A stretch of 64,000 nucleotides of DNA, taken from positions 29,365-93,364 of the forward strand of contig NW_026089408.1 of assembly GCF_933775445.1 (NCBI RefSeq), read 5' to 3'. Of the stretch, positions 39,424-51,500 are shown in pieces. The position numbers and the translations under genes were made by a program. The notes beneath the pieces were generated by a model. That model was not told where the DNA came from, did no database searches, and saw nothing but the letters and a program-made list of their open reading frames with translations. The stretch is from Argentina anserina. Its lineage: Eukaryota; Streptophyta; Magnoliopsida; Rosales; Rosaceae. Numbering within the stretch: the stretch's first letter is position 1; each line of letters starts with the position of its first letter.

Positions 39424-39861
39424 TCACCAGAAAGACCATGAAACTTGGGTAAATGATGTAGAAACCCTCTTTAAAACGAAATCATTAGTCTTGCCCTCTT
39501 GTGGAACAGGATATGCAATGTTAGAGGGCGCTGTTCCACCAACTGCTCCTTCAACTTGACCATTTTGTTCTCTAATTGATGCCATTACTTCTTCTTGGTT
39601 TTCAAGTTTTGGATCGGGTAGATCGAAATTCAACTGGGCTAATGGAAATGGGCTTGTCAACAATTCTAACTCCGGATCCTCAAAGAGCAAAGGATTGAGC
39701 CCACTACAACTTGTTGCACTTGGAAATGGCGAAATGGACCCAAACTCTTTCTCTTCGTGAAATGAATCTGATTCAATGGATACGTTATCGAACTGAGATG
39801 GAGGCTGAATTCTTTTCAGGCGAGCACTAATCTCTTCGGACCAACCAGTAATCTTGGACAT
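39424..39861 (-). CDS. gag: Gag N-terminal segment, separated by a one-base frame change
   Basis: 145 codons from the first in-frame Met. The encoded YPVPQEGKTNDFVLK runs up to TTTTAAAGAGGG (39476-39465 on the minus strand). Beyond this point the rest of gag (GFLHHLPKF-type sequence) continues in another frame, open from 39470, so this frame picks up unrelated residues and stops at 39424. A single extra base is the simplest cause; a programmed +1 shift is less likely because the site has no known shift motif. Together the two frames would encode about 830 residues of gag-protease. The low-complexity acidic N-terminus has no domain I recognise. Confidence 0.75.
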   Translation of the reverse strand: MSKITGWSEEISARLKRIQPPSQFDNVSIESDSFHEEKEFGSISPFPSATSCSGLNPLLFEDPELELLTSPFPLAQLNFDLPDPKLENQEEVMASIREQNGQVEGAVGGTAPSNIAYPVPQEGKTNDFVLKRVSTSFTQVSWSFW

Positions 39862-40802
39862 TCATTAGCCTGAAAAGAACACATATATATTAGTATCTCT
39901 ACAACATATGAAATACAAGTATAAGTAAATATAAACTCCTTCTTCCTTTCAATTACAAATTTTCGTTCTCTTCCTTTACAAAAACGTCACTCTCTTTATA
40001 TCTTTGTTCAATTTCGTTTTCTTTGTTTCTTTTCTTCTATATTTCGAAAATTACAAGTGTAGGAGTATAACTAAGTCTAATTGATTTTATTCACACACAA
40101 TCCTAACTTTTAAGGTACGTGGAGCAGAGGAGCTAACTGTGCAATGGACTGAAACAGCCCAAGGTAAGGGTCTTGCTTTATCCGATATACCTTAAAAATT
40201 AGAACATCATTTTCTTTTGAAACTATATACATCTATTTATACAAAGTTATCTTCTAAGTTATAAAGTGAGGTGGACGTGCGGCCTAAGTACGTCGTCTAG
40301 ACACAAACTCATTCCTTTGTTTCAGAAGGCTTGATAGCTAGAATCAGAGATAGTCACAAGGCAGGACTCATTTGTTGGACACCACGGGGGCCACAACCTC
40401 GAAAGGATGCTTTCCCAATCGACTCCATCACCGAGATGTATGTCAGTCTATGGGCCTCTGAGATCCAATTTTGTAAACCTTGAACCAGGGTAATGAAAAT
40501 AGCATAGCCCCTTACTCAGCTCGGAATAACTTTGTGTGTTAGACTGGCCCCAAAGTGTTAATAAAAGCCGCCCTCAACCCCAAGTGACCTTTGCAAGGTA
40601 CAAATGGAGGGTTAAGGCTAGTATTAACAAAATGGACTTTACCTATTCCGTTCACCTTATAACTTACAATAAACCTCGCATAAATAAACATTTAGCTTCC
40701 CTAAAAAAAAATTTCACTATGTGTAACAAGTTTCCTATAGGCATACTACTACAACAATATAACAAAAAAAAACAACTTTCCACACACACAAATTTTTTTC
40801 GT

Positions 40803-40833
<31 letters not shown>

Positions 40834-40968
40834 CGAATCCTTCGAATTACTATTCACAGGAACCAAATTTCCGATCACTATTCACAGAAACATATAAACC
40901 AATATACACTTATACAATTCACAATATAACATAAGATTAACACTTCAAAGCATTGAGAATTAATCAAT
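39862..40968 (-). other. Untranslated leader between primer site and gag
   Basis: About 1.1 kb with no substantial minus-strand open frame. A 132-codon + frame (40536-40934) spans the poly-T run and is rejected. Possible splice signals are GTAAGT (40667-40662) and, just before the gag ATG, TACTAAT (39895-39889) followed by a pyrimidine tract TGTTCTTTTCAG ending at 39870. The leader also holds a 26-base homopolymer. Confidence 0.6.
40808..40833 (+). repeat. 26-base poly-T (poly-A in the element's sense strand)
   Basis: An uninterrupted T run in the leader, followed by CGAATCC. It may vary in length between copies and is prone to sequencing error. Confidence 0.85.
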
Positions 40969-40986
40969 TCCCCGGCAACGGCGCCA
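40969..40986 (-). other. Primer-binding site for tRNA-Asp
   Basis: The + strand reads TCCCCGGCAACGGCGCCA, which equals the 3' end of plant tRNA-Asp(GUC) including the terminal CCA. The element's sense strand (minus) is therefore complementary to it. It lies 3 bases from the 5' LTR end (40990), the standard position for minus-strand priming. Use of tRNA-Asp fits Athila. Confidence 0.9.
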
Positions 40987-40989
40987 AAA

Positions 40990-42877
40990 TGATAGAGCGT
41001 TCGGTTAGAACGTCTATAAAATACCCTGAAAAACATCATCGTTAGTATAGAATAAGCAGGGATCGTTCAGTCCGGGGAATCAAAAGGGCCTCAACACTTA
41101 TCATGTTATTAGGGGATTTGATTTGGATTCTAAAACTACAACTTAAAATAAATCCTAAATTACTTATATACAATTGATCAACCATTTATCACATAACCAA
41201 AACACGAATTCAACTCAAGAAACATGTATGACACGCATAGAACAACATATAGGCAGCAAATTATTTCGATTCTTTCTAAGTCCATTTCAATTCCAATTCT
41301 AATTAGAGTCCGAAGCGGTTCATCTAATCGTTAAGACTTCTTATTTATCTAGAATCAACGAAGCGTTCAATCCTAAACATATGCTAAAGAGAGTTCAACA
41401 TAACGAAGCGTCTAGTTAAACAACAAAGTAGCACATAAGCACATTAAGTCGAGTTGGAGACATGTTACACAAGCATGGCGTCACTCATCTTGATTAAACA
41501 TGCAAATTCCTAGAACTATCACAGCCCTATATAAGTATCCATAATTGAAACACGAAGCGCATATTCAATCGAAGAACACTTTGGTGAATTAAATCGCAAC
41601 CCTAGGAGAACCATGGCCTTGGCTTCCTCAAGCATTGATTTAGATGTACAAGTTCAAGGAACTAATTGAAATAAAACCTAAAATTATTTCGAAACCTACT
41701 GCCCCTATGTCATTATACACAGCAAACATACAAATCTCATGAATTCATACAATCAAAACATAAAACCAAAGAAGTCTGAATTTATGTTCTTCATATATAA
41801 AACCGAAAATCACATCCAAGAATTCATACAATGAAATCGAAAATTGCAGAAAACCAAAAGAAAAATTACAAGCCATGGATGAATCACACTTTAGAAACCT
41901 TCTAGGATTCGGCAAGAATGGATTCGATTTGGGAGAGGAGGAAGATGAGCACGGTTTGGTGATGATGGATGAAGGTTTTGTGGCTTGAATTTTCTGGATG
42001 TATTTGGGCAGCAATTCGGCTGTGTTTGTGGGAGAATGGAGATGGATTTTCTGAAGGGAGGCCGAGCTATATATAGAGGAACCAAGGGAGGAGGCTGCTA
42101 GGGTTTAGGATGGGCTGATCCATGTATGCACGGCTGGGATTTCTTCTTTTTAATTGGATCCAATGGCTGCCCTTGCTTTCCTTGTAGAAGAAGCTCTTAT
42201 CTCCTTGTTTCTCTAGGGTTAGCATGGCATGGGCTGGGCTCTCTCCTTTGCTGATTGGAAGGCACGGCTGAAACTCCTTCTCCATGTAGTACACGGCCTC
42301 CTTAATTCCCTCCTTGAATTATCTCTTCAAATCTGAAAATAAGAAAAGAAAAACATAAGTAAAAGATAATTCATTCGAAATTCATGTCTTAATCTAGACA
42401 ATTGTTGTCTTAAAAAGACACATGTAATAGATGAGCTCAACTAGATTAGGAAAGTTTCTAATTTGCAAAAAGGAAACTTACTAGAATAAGTAAGTTACTA
42501 GAACAAGGAAGTTCATTTAGGAAAGTTTCGTAATAAGAGTTTGAGTTCAAGTAGGACTTTCCAAAATGGTACGTTTCCTAGTCTAACAAGGATTCCTAAT
42601 GCAATCATGACTCTCAAGATATCGCCAATGCGACCAAAACGTAGAAAGATGAAGACTCCTAATTCAACTAGGTTTCCTAGTCCTATAAGGATTCCTACTC
42701 AAACTAGGACTCTAGACCAATTCTTCGTTTTAAACTCGTTTAAGCACAAAAACACATCCATAACCATCCAAGACTCCTATTGTGACTCAATGACTCGATA
42801 TTACAACAATAAGGGTTAAGCAAAGTACAAATGGAGGTAAAAACATATTAAGAACGTAGCACAAAGTGCTCCTATCA
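40990..42877 (-). mobile_element. Complete 5' LTR (1888 bp)
   Basis: On the + strand it begins TGATAGAGCG and ends GTGCTCCTATCA, giving perfect 6-bp TGATAG/CTATCA terminal inverted repeats. On the minus strand it drives element transcription. The TATA box is about 800 bp in, so U3 is about 830 bp and R plus U5 about 1050 bp. U3 has short direct repeats (GTTTCCTAGTC...AAGGATTCCTA at 42573 and 42672). Satellite resumes at 42878 with CACACTGG; CACAC would be the target-site duplication, but the matching left side has been deleted. Minus frames of 60-90 codons within it are not considered genes. Confidence 0.93.
42067..42076 (-). promoter_or_regulatory. TATA box of the 5' LTR
   Basis: CTATATATAG in the minus-strand context CCTCTATATATAGCTCGG. 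Start of transcription is expected near 42035-42045, reading leftward through gag and pol. The same core is found in the partial LTR at 283-292. Confidence 0.7.
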
Positions 42878-43297
42878 CACACTGGAAACACTCTCAAATT
42901 CAAGAAAAACTCGCATCGAAAGCCGTTCAGAAAGATACTCAAACGAGAATTGAAAAGATACTAAAATTACAATAGTAAACATACTCAAACGATAGAAAGA
43001 TACTAAGTTTGAAAGAAACACACGCCCACACTGGAAACACTCTAAAATTCAAAAGAAACTCGCATCAGAAAGGCTTACAGAAAGATACTCAAACGAGAAT
43101 TGAAAAGATACTCAAAGTGCAATAGTAAACATACTCAAACGATAGAAAGATACTCAGTTTGAAAGAAACACACGCCCACACTGGAAACACTCTCATATTC
43201 AAGAAAAACTCGCATCGAAAGCCGTTCAGAAAGATACTCAAACGAGAATTGAAAAGATACTCAAATTGCAATAGTAAACATACTCAAACGATAGAAA

Positions 43298-43339
43298 GAT
43301 ACTCAAATTGCAATAGTAAACATACTCAAACGATAGAAA
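43298..43339 (+). repeat. 42-bp intra-monomer duplication, copy 6 (right of the retrotransposon)
   Basis: The identical duplication lies 421 bp to the right of the element, and CTCATATTAAAG follows 538 bp later, as at copies 4 and 5. The same HOR family therefore continues across the insertion. Confidence 0.9.
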
Positions 43340-45589
43340 GATACTCAGTTTGAAAGAAACACACGCCCACACTGGAAACACTCTCAAATTCAATAGAAAC
43401 TCGCATCAGTAAGGCTTACAGAAATATACTCAAACGAGAATTGAAAAGATACTCAAATTGCAATAGTAAACATACTCAAACGATAGAAAGAGACTCAGTT
43501 TGAAAGAAACACACGCCCACACTGGAAACACTCTCAAATTCAATAGAAACTCGCATCAGAAAGGCTTACAGAAAGATACTCAAACGAGAATTGAAAAGAT
43601 ACTCAAATTGCAATAGTAAACATACTCAAACGATAGAAAGATACTCAGTTTGAAAGAAACACACGCCCACACTGGAAACACTCTAAAATTCAAAAGAAAC
43701 TCGCATCAGAAAGGCTTACAGAAAGATACTCAAACGAGAATTGAAAAGATACTCAAAGTGCAATAGTAAACATACTCAAACGATAGAAAGATACTCAGTT
43801 TGAAAGAAACACACGCCCACACTGGAAACACTCTCATATTAAAGAAAAACTCGCATCGAAAGCCGTTCAGAAATATACTCAAACGAGAATTGAAAAGATA
43901 CTCAAATTGCAATAGTAAACATACTCAAACGATAGAAAGATACTCAGTTTGAAAGAAACACACGCCCACACTGGAAACACTCTCAAATTCAATAGAAACT
44001 CGCATCAGTAAGGCTTACAGAAATATACTCAAACGAGAATTGAAAAGATACTCAAATTGCAATAGTAAACATACTCAAACGATAGAAAGAGACTCAGTTT
44101 GAAAGAAACACACGCCCACACTGGAAACACTCTCAAATTCAATAGAAACTCGCATCAGAAAGGCTTACAGAAAGATACTCAAACGAGAATTGAAAAGATA
44201 CTCAAAGTGCAATAGTAAACATACTCAAACGATAGAAAGATACTCAGTTTGAAAGAAACACACGCCCACACTGGAAACACTCTCAAATTCAATAGAAACT
44301 CGCATCAGTAAGGTTTACAAAAATATACTCAAACGAGAATTGAAAAGATACTCAAATTGCAATAGTAAACATACTCAAACGATAGAAAGATACTCAGTTT
44401 GAAAGAAACACACGTCCACACTGGAAACTCTCTCAAATTCAATAGAAACTCGCATCAGTAAGGTTTACAGAAATATACTCAAACGAGAATTGAAAAGATA
44501 CTCAAATTGCAATAGTAAACATACTGAAACGATAGAAAGATACTCAGTTTGAAAGAAACACACGCCCACACTGGAAACACTCTCAAATTCAATAGAAACT
44601 CGCATCAGAAAGGCTTACAGAAAGATACTCAAACGAGAATTGAAAAGATACTCAAATTGCAATAGTAAACATACTCAAACGATAGAAAGATACTCAGTTT
44701 GAAAGAAACACACGCCCACACTGGAAACACTCTCAAATTCAATAGAAACTCGCATCAGAAAGGCTTACAGAAAGATACTCAAACGAGAATTGAAAAGATA
44801 CTCAAATTGCAATAGTAAACATACTCAAACGATAGAAAGATACTCAGTTTGAAAGAAACACACGTCCACACTGGAAACACTCTCAAATTCAATAGAAACT
44901 CGCATTAGAAAGGCTTACAGAAAGATACGCAAACGAGAATTGAAAAGATACTCAAATTGCAATAGTAAACATACTCAAACGATAGAAAGATACTCAGTTA
45001 GAAAGAAACACACGCCCACACTGGAAACACTCTCAAATTCAAGAAAAACTCGCATCGAAAGCCGTTCAGAAAGATACTCAAACGAGAATTGAAAAGATAC
45101 TCAAATTGTAATAGTAAACATACTCAAACGATAGAAAGATACTCAGTTTGAAAGAAACACACGCCCACACTGGAAACACTCTCAAATTCAATAGAAACTC
45201 GCATCAGTAAGGCTTACAGAAATATACTCTAACGAGAATTGAAAAGATACTGAAATTGCAATAGTAAACATACTCAAACGATAGAAAGATACTCAGTTTG
45301 AAAGAAACACACGCCCACACTGGAAACACTCTCAAATTCAATAGAAACTCGCATTAGAAAGGCTTACAGAAAGATACGCAAACGAGAATTGAAAAGATAT
45401 TCAAATTGCAATAGTAAACATACTCAAACGATAGAAAGATACTCAGTTAGAAAGAAACACACGCCCACACTGGAAACACTCTCAAATTCAAGAAAAACTC
45501 GCATCGAAAGCCGTTCAGAAAGATACTCAAACGAGAATTGAAAAGATACTCAAATTGCAATAGTAAACATACTCAAACGATAGAAAGAT

Positions 45590-48500
45590 ACTCAGTTTGA
45601 AAGAAACACACGCCCACACTGGAAACACTCTCAAATTCAATAGAAACTCGCATCAGTAAGGCTTACAGAAATATACTCTAACGAGAATTGAAAAGATACT
45701 GAAATTGCAATAGTAAACATACTCAAACGATAGAAAGATACTCAGTTTGAAACAAACACACGCCCACACTGTAAACACTCTCAAATTCAATAGAAACTCG
45801 CATTAGAAAGGCTTACAGAAAGATACGCAAATGAGTATTGAAAAGATACTCAAATTGCAATAGTAAACATACTCAAACGAAAGAAAGATACTCAGTTTGA
45901 AAGAAACACACGCCCATACTGGAAACACTCTCAAATTCAAGAAAAACTCGCATCGAAAGCCGTTCAGAAAGATACTCAAACGAGAATTGAAAAGATACTG
46001 AAATTGCAATAGTAAACATACTCAAACGATAGAAAGATACTCAGTTTGAAAGAAACACACGCCCACACTGGAAACACTCTCAAATTCAATAGAAACTCGC
46101 ATTAGAAAGGCTTACAGAAAGATACGCAAACGAGAATTGAAAAGATATTCAAATTGCAATAGTAAACATACTCAAACGATAGAAAGATACTCAGTTAGAA
46201 AGAAACACACGCCCACACTGGAAACACTCTCAAATTCAAGAAAAACTCGCATCGAAAGCCGTTCAGAAAGATACTCAAACGAGAATTGAAAAGATACTCA
46301 AATTGCAATAGTAAACATACTCAAACGATAGAAAGATACTCAGTTTGAAAGAAACACACGCCCACACTGGAAACACTCTCAAATTCAATAGAAACTCGCA
46401 TCAGTAAGGCTTACAGAAATATACTCAAACGAGAATTGAAAAGATACTGAAATTGCAATAGTAAACATACTCAAACGATAGAAAGAGACTCAGTTTGAAA
46501 GAAACACACGCCCACACTGGAAACACTCTCAAATTCAATAGAAACTCGCATCAGAAAGGCTTACAGAAAGATACTCAAACGAGAATTGAAAAGATACTCA
46601 AAGTGCAATAGTAAACATACTCAAACGATAGAAAGATACTCAGTTTGAAAGAAACACACGCCCACACTGGAAACACTCTCAAATTCAATAGAAACTCGCA
46701 TCAGTAAGGTTTACAAAAATATACTCAAACGAGAATTGAAAAGATACTCAAATTGCAATAGTAAACATACTCAAACGATAGAAAGATACTCAGTTTGAAA
46801 GAAACACACGCCCACACTGGAAACACTCTAAAATTCAAAAGAAACTCGCATCAGAAAGGCTTACAGAAAGATACTCAAACGAGAATTGAAAAGATACTCA
46901 AAGTGCAATAGTAAACATACTCAAACGATAGAAAGATACTCAGTTTGAAAGAAACACACGCCCACACTGGAAACACTCTCATATTCAAGAAAAACTCGCA
47001 TCGAAAGCCGTTCAGAAAGATACTCAAACGAGAATTGAAAAGATACTCAAATTGCAATAGTAAACATACTCAAACGATAGAAAGATACTCAGTTTGAAAG
47101 AAACACACGCCCACACTGGAAACACTCTCAAATTCAATAGAAACTCGCATCAATAAGGCTTACAGAAATATACTCTAACGAGAATTGAAAAGATACTGAA
47201 ATTGCAATAGTAAACATACTCAAACGATAGAAAGATACTCAGTTTGAAAGAAACACACGCCCACACTGGAAACACTCTCAAATTCAATAGAAACTCGCAT
47301 CAGTAAGGCTTACAGAAATATACTCTAACGAGAATTGAAAAGATACTGAAATTGCAATAGTAAACATACTCAAACGATAGAAAGATACTCAGTTTGAAAG
47401 AAACACACGCCCACACTGGAAACACTCTCAAATTCAATAGAAACTCGCATTAGAAAGGCTTACAGAAAGATACGCAAACGAGAATTGAAAAGATATTCAA
47501 ATTGCAATAGTAAACATACTCAAACGATAGAAAGATACTCAGTTAGAAAGAAACACACGCCCACACTGGAAACACTCTCAAATTCAAGAAAAACTCGCAT
47601 CGAAAGCCGTTCAGAAAGATACTCAAACGAGAATTGAAAAGATACTCAAATTGCAATAGTAAACATACTCAAACGATAGAAAGATACTCAGTTTGAAAGA
47701 AACACACGCCCACACTGGAAACACTCTCAAATTCAATAGAAACTCGCATCAGTAAGGCTTACAGAAATATACTCTAACGAGAATTGAAAAGATACTGAAA
47801 TTGCAATAGTAAACATACTCAAACGATAGAAAGATACTCAGTTTGAAACAAACACACGCCCACACTGGAAACACTCTCGAATTCAATAGAAACTCGCATT
47901 AGAAAGGCTTACAGAAAGATACGCAAATGAGTATTGAAAAGATACTCAAATTGCAATAGTAAACATACTCAAAAGATAGAAAGATACTCAGTTTGAAAGA
48001 AACACACGCCCACACTGGAAACACTCTCAAATTCAAGAAAAACTCGCATCGAAAGCCGTTCAGAAAGATACTCAAACGAGAATTGAAAAGATACTGAAAT
48101 TGCAATAGTAAACATACTCAAACGATAGAAAGATACTCAGTTTGAAAGAAACACACGCCCACACTGGAAACACTCTCAAATTCAATAGAAACTCGCATTA
48201 GAAAGGCTTACAGAAAGATACGCAAACGAGAATTGAAAAGATATTCAAATTGCAATAGTAAACATACTCAAACGATAGAAAGATACTCAGTTTGAAAGAA
48301 ACACACGCCCACACTGGAAACACTCTCAAATTCAAGAAAAACTCGCATCGAAAGCCGTTCAGAAAGATACTCAAACGAGAATTGAAAAGATACTCAAATT
48401 GCAATAGTAAACATACTCAAACGATAGAAAGATACTCAGTTTGAAAGAAACACACGCCCACACTGGAAACACTCTCAAATTCAATAGAAACTCGCATTAG

Positions 48501-51500
48501 AAAGGCTTACAGAAAGATACGCAAACGAGAATTGAAAAGATACTCAAATTGCAATAGTAAACATACTCAAACGATAGAAAGATACTCAGTTAGAAAGAAA
48601 CACACGCCCACACTGGAAACACTCTCAAATTCAAGAAAAACTCGCATCGAAAGCCGTTCAGAAAGATACTCAAACGAGAATTGAAAAGATACTCAAATTG
48701 CAATAGTAAACATACTCAAACGATAGAAAGATACTCAGTTTGAAAGAAACACACGCCCACACTGGAAACACTCTCAAATTCAAGAAAAACTCGCATCGAA
48801 AGCCGTTCAGAAAGATACTCAAACGAGAATTGAAAAGATACTCAAATTACAATAGTAAACATACTCAAACGATAGAAAGATACTCAGTTTGAAAGAAACA
48901 CACGCCCACACTGGAAACACTCTAAAATTCAAAAGAAACTCGCATCAGAAAGGCTTACAGAAGGATACTCAAACGAGAATTGAAAAGATACTCAAGTGCA
49001 ATAGTAAACATACTCAAACGATAGAAAGATACTCAGTTTGAAAGAAACACACGCCCACACTGGAAACACTCTCATATTCAAGAAAAACTCGCATCGAAAG
49101 CCGTTCAGAAAGATACTCAAACGAGAATTGAAAAGATACTCAAATTGCAATAGTAAACATACTCAAACGATAGAAAGATACTCAGTTTGAAAGAAACACA
49201 CGCCCACACTGGAAACACTCTCAAATTCAATAGAAACTCGCATCAGTAAGGCTTACAGAAATATACTCAAACGAGAATTGAAAAGATACTCAAATTGCAA
49301 TAGTAAACATACTCAAACGATAGAAAGAGACTCAGTTTGAAAGAAACACACGCCCACACTGGAAACACTCTCAAATTCAATAGAAACTCGCATCAGAAAG
49401 GCTTACAGAAAGATACTCAAACGAGAATTGAAAAGATACTCAAAGTGCAATAGTAAACATACTCAAACGATAGAAAGATACTCAGTTTGAAAGAAACACA
49501 CGCCCACACTGGAAACACTCTCAAATTCAATAGAAACTCGCATCAGTAAGGCTTACAGAAATATACTCTAACGAGAATTGAAAAGATACTGAAATTGCAA
49601 TAGTAAACATACTCAAACGATAGAAAGATACTCAGTTTGAAACAAACACACGCCCACACTGGAAACACTCTCAAATTCAATAGAAACTCGCATTAGAAAG
49701 GCTTACAGAAAGATACGCAAATGAGTATTGAAAAGATACTCAAATTGCAATAGTAAACATACTCAAACGAAAGAAAGATACTCAGTTTGAAAGAAACACA
49801 CGCCCATACTGGAAACACTCTCAAATTCAAGAAAAACTCGCATCGAAAGCCGTTCAGAAAGATACTCAAACGAGAATTGAAAAGATACTGAAATTGCAAT
49901 AGTAAACATACTCAAACGATAGAAAGATACTCAGTTTGAAAGAAACACACGCCCACACTGGAAACACTCTCAAATTCAATAGAAACTCGCATTAGAAAGG
50001 CTTACAGAAAGATACGCAAACGAGAATTGAAAAGATATTCAAATTGCAATAGTAAACATACTCAAACGATAGAAAGATACTCAGTTAGAAAGAAACACAC
50101 GCCCACACTGGAAACACTCTCAAATTCAAGAAAAACTCGCATCGAAAGCCGTTCAGAAAGATACTCAAACGAGAATTGAAAAGATACTCAAATTGCAATA
50201 GTAAACATACTCAAACGATAGAAAGATACTCAGTTTGAAAGAAACACACGCCCACACTGGAAACACTCTCAAATTCAATAGAAACTCGCATCAGTAAGGC
50301 TTACAGAAATATACTCAAACGAGAATTGAAAAGATACTCAAATTGCAATAGTAAACATACTCAAACGATAGAAAGAGACTCAGTTTGAAAGAAACACACG
50401 CCCACACTGGAAACACTCTCAAATTCAATAGAAACTCGCATCAGAAAGGCTTACAGAAAGATACTCAAACGAGAATTGAAAAGATACTCAAAGTGCAATA
50501 GTAAACATACTCAAACGATAGAAAGATACTCAGTTTGAAAGAAACACACGCCCACACTGGAAACACTCTCAAATTCAATAGAAACTCGCATCAGTAAGGT
50601 TTACAAAAATATACTCAAACGAGAATTGAAAAGATACTCAAATTGCAATAGTAAACATACTCAAACGATAGAAAGATACTCAGTTTGAAAGAAACACACG
50701 CCCACACTGGAAACACTCTAAAATTCAAAAGAAACTCGCATCAGAAAGGCTTACAGAAAGATACTCAAACGAGAATTGAAAAGATACTCAAAGTGCAATA
50801 GTAAACATACTCAAACGATAGAAAGATACTCAGTTTGAAAGAAACACACGCCCACACTGGAAACACTCTCATATTCAAGAAAAACTCGCATCGAAAGCCG
50901 TTCAGAAAGATACTCAAACGAGAATTGAAAAGATACTCAAATTGCAATAGTAAACATACTCAAACGATAGAAAGATACTCAGTTTGAAAGAAACACACGC
51001 CCACACTGGAAACACTCTCAAATTCAATAGAAACTCGCATCAATAAGGCTTACAGAAATATACTCTAACGAGAATTGAAAAGATACTGAAATTGCAATAG
51101 TAAACATACTCAAACGATAGAAAGATACTCAGTTTGAAAGAAACACACGCCCACACTGGAAACACTCTCAAATTCAATAGAAACTCGCATCAGTAAGGCT
51201 TACAGAAATATACTCTAACGAGAATTGAAAAGATACTCAAATTGCAATAGTAAACATACTCAAACGATAGAAAGATACTCAGTTTGAAAGAAACACACGC
51301 CCACACTGGAAACACTCTCAAATTCAATAGAAACTCGCATTAGAAAGGCTTACAGAAAGATACGCAAACGAGAATTGAAAAGATATTCAAATTGCAATAG
51401 TAAACATACTCAAACGATAGAAAGATACTCAGTTAGAAAGAAACACACGCCCACACTGGAAACACTCTCAAATTCAAGAAAAACTCGCATCGAAAGCCGT

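Larger units (their letters stand above)
31923..42877 (-). mobile_element. Athila-lineage Ty3/gypsy LTR retrotransposon with truncated 3' LTR
   Basis: Minus-strand order is 5' LTR (40990-42877), tRNA-Asp primer site, leader, gag-protease, in-frame UAG, pol with RT, RNase H and integrase (no chromodomain), a non-coding 3' region, a purine-rich tract and a partial 3' LTR. The protease-RT-RNaseH-integrase order defines Ty3/gypsy. The RT signature ([24 protein letters not shown]), the CX2CX3HX4C zinc knuckle, the DLGAS protease and the tRNA-Asp primer place it in Athila. Athila members often carry an env-like frame after integrase; none is seen here. Pol is open, but gag has a frame change and the 3' LTR is deleted, so the copy looks non-autonomous. 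It interrupts a satellite array of one orientation. Confidence 0.95.

Noticed and set aside
40969..40986. tRNA-Asp gene
   Set aside because: Only the 18-base 3' end is present, at the exact place of a primer-binding site; no anticodon or D arm lies upstream.
41745..42294. Minus frames of 64-89 codons in the 5' LTR
   Set aside because: They lie around the TATA box in U3/R and have no domain or similarity I recognise; chance frames.
18623..43353. Recurrent 64-codon + frames (MKETHAHTGNTL...), plus the 80-codon frame at 20910-21152
   Set aside because: They lie entirely within satellite. The 64-codon frames are created by the 42-bp duplication and the 80-codon one by a local base loss; there is no promoter or independent conservation.
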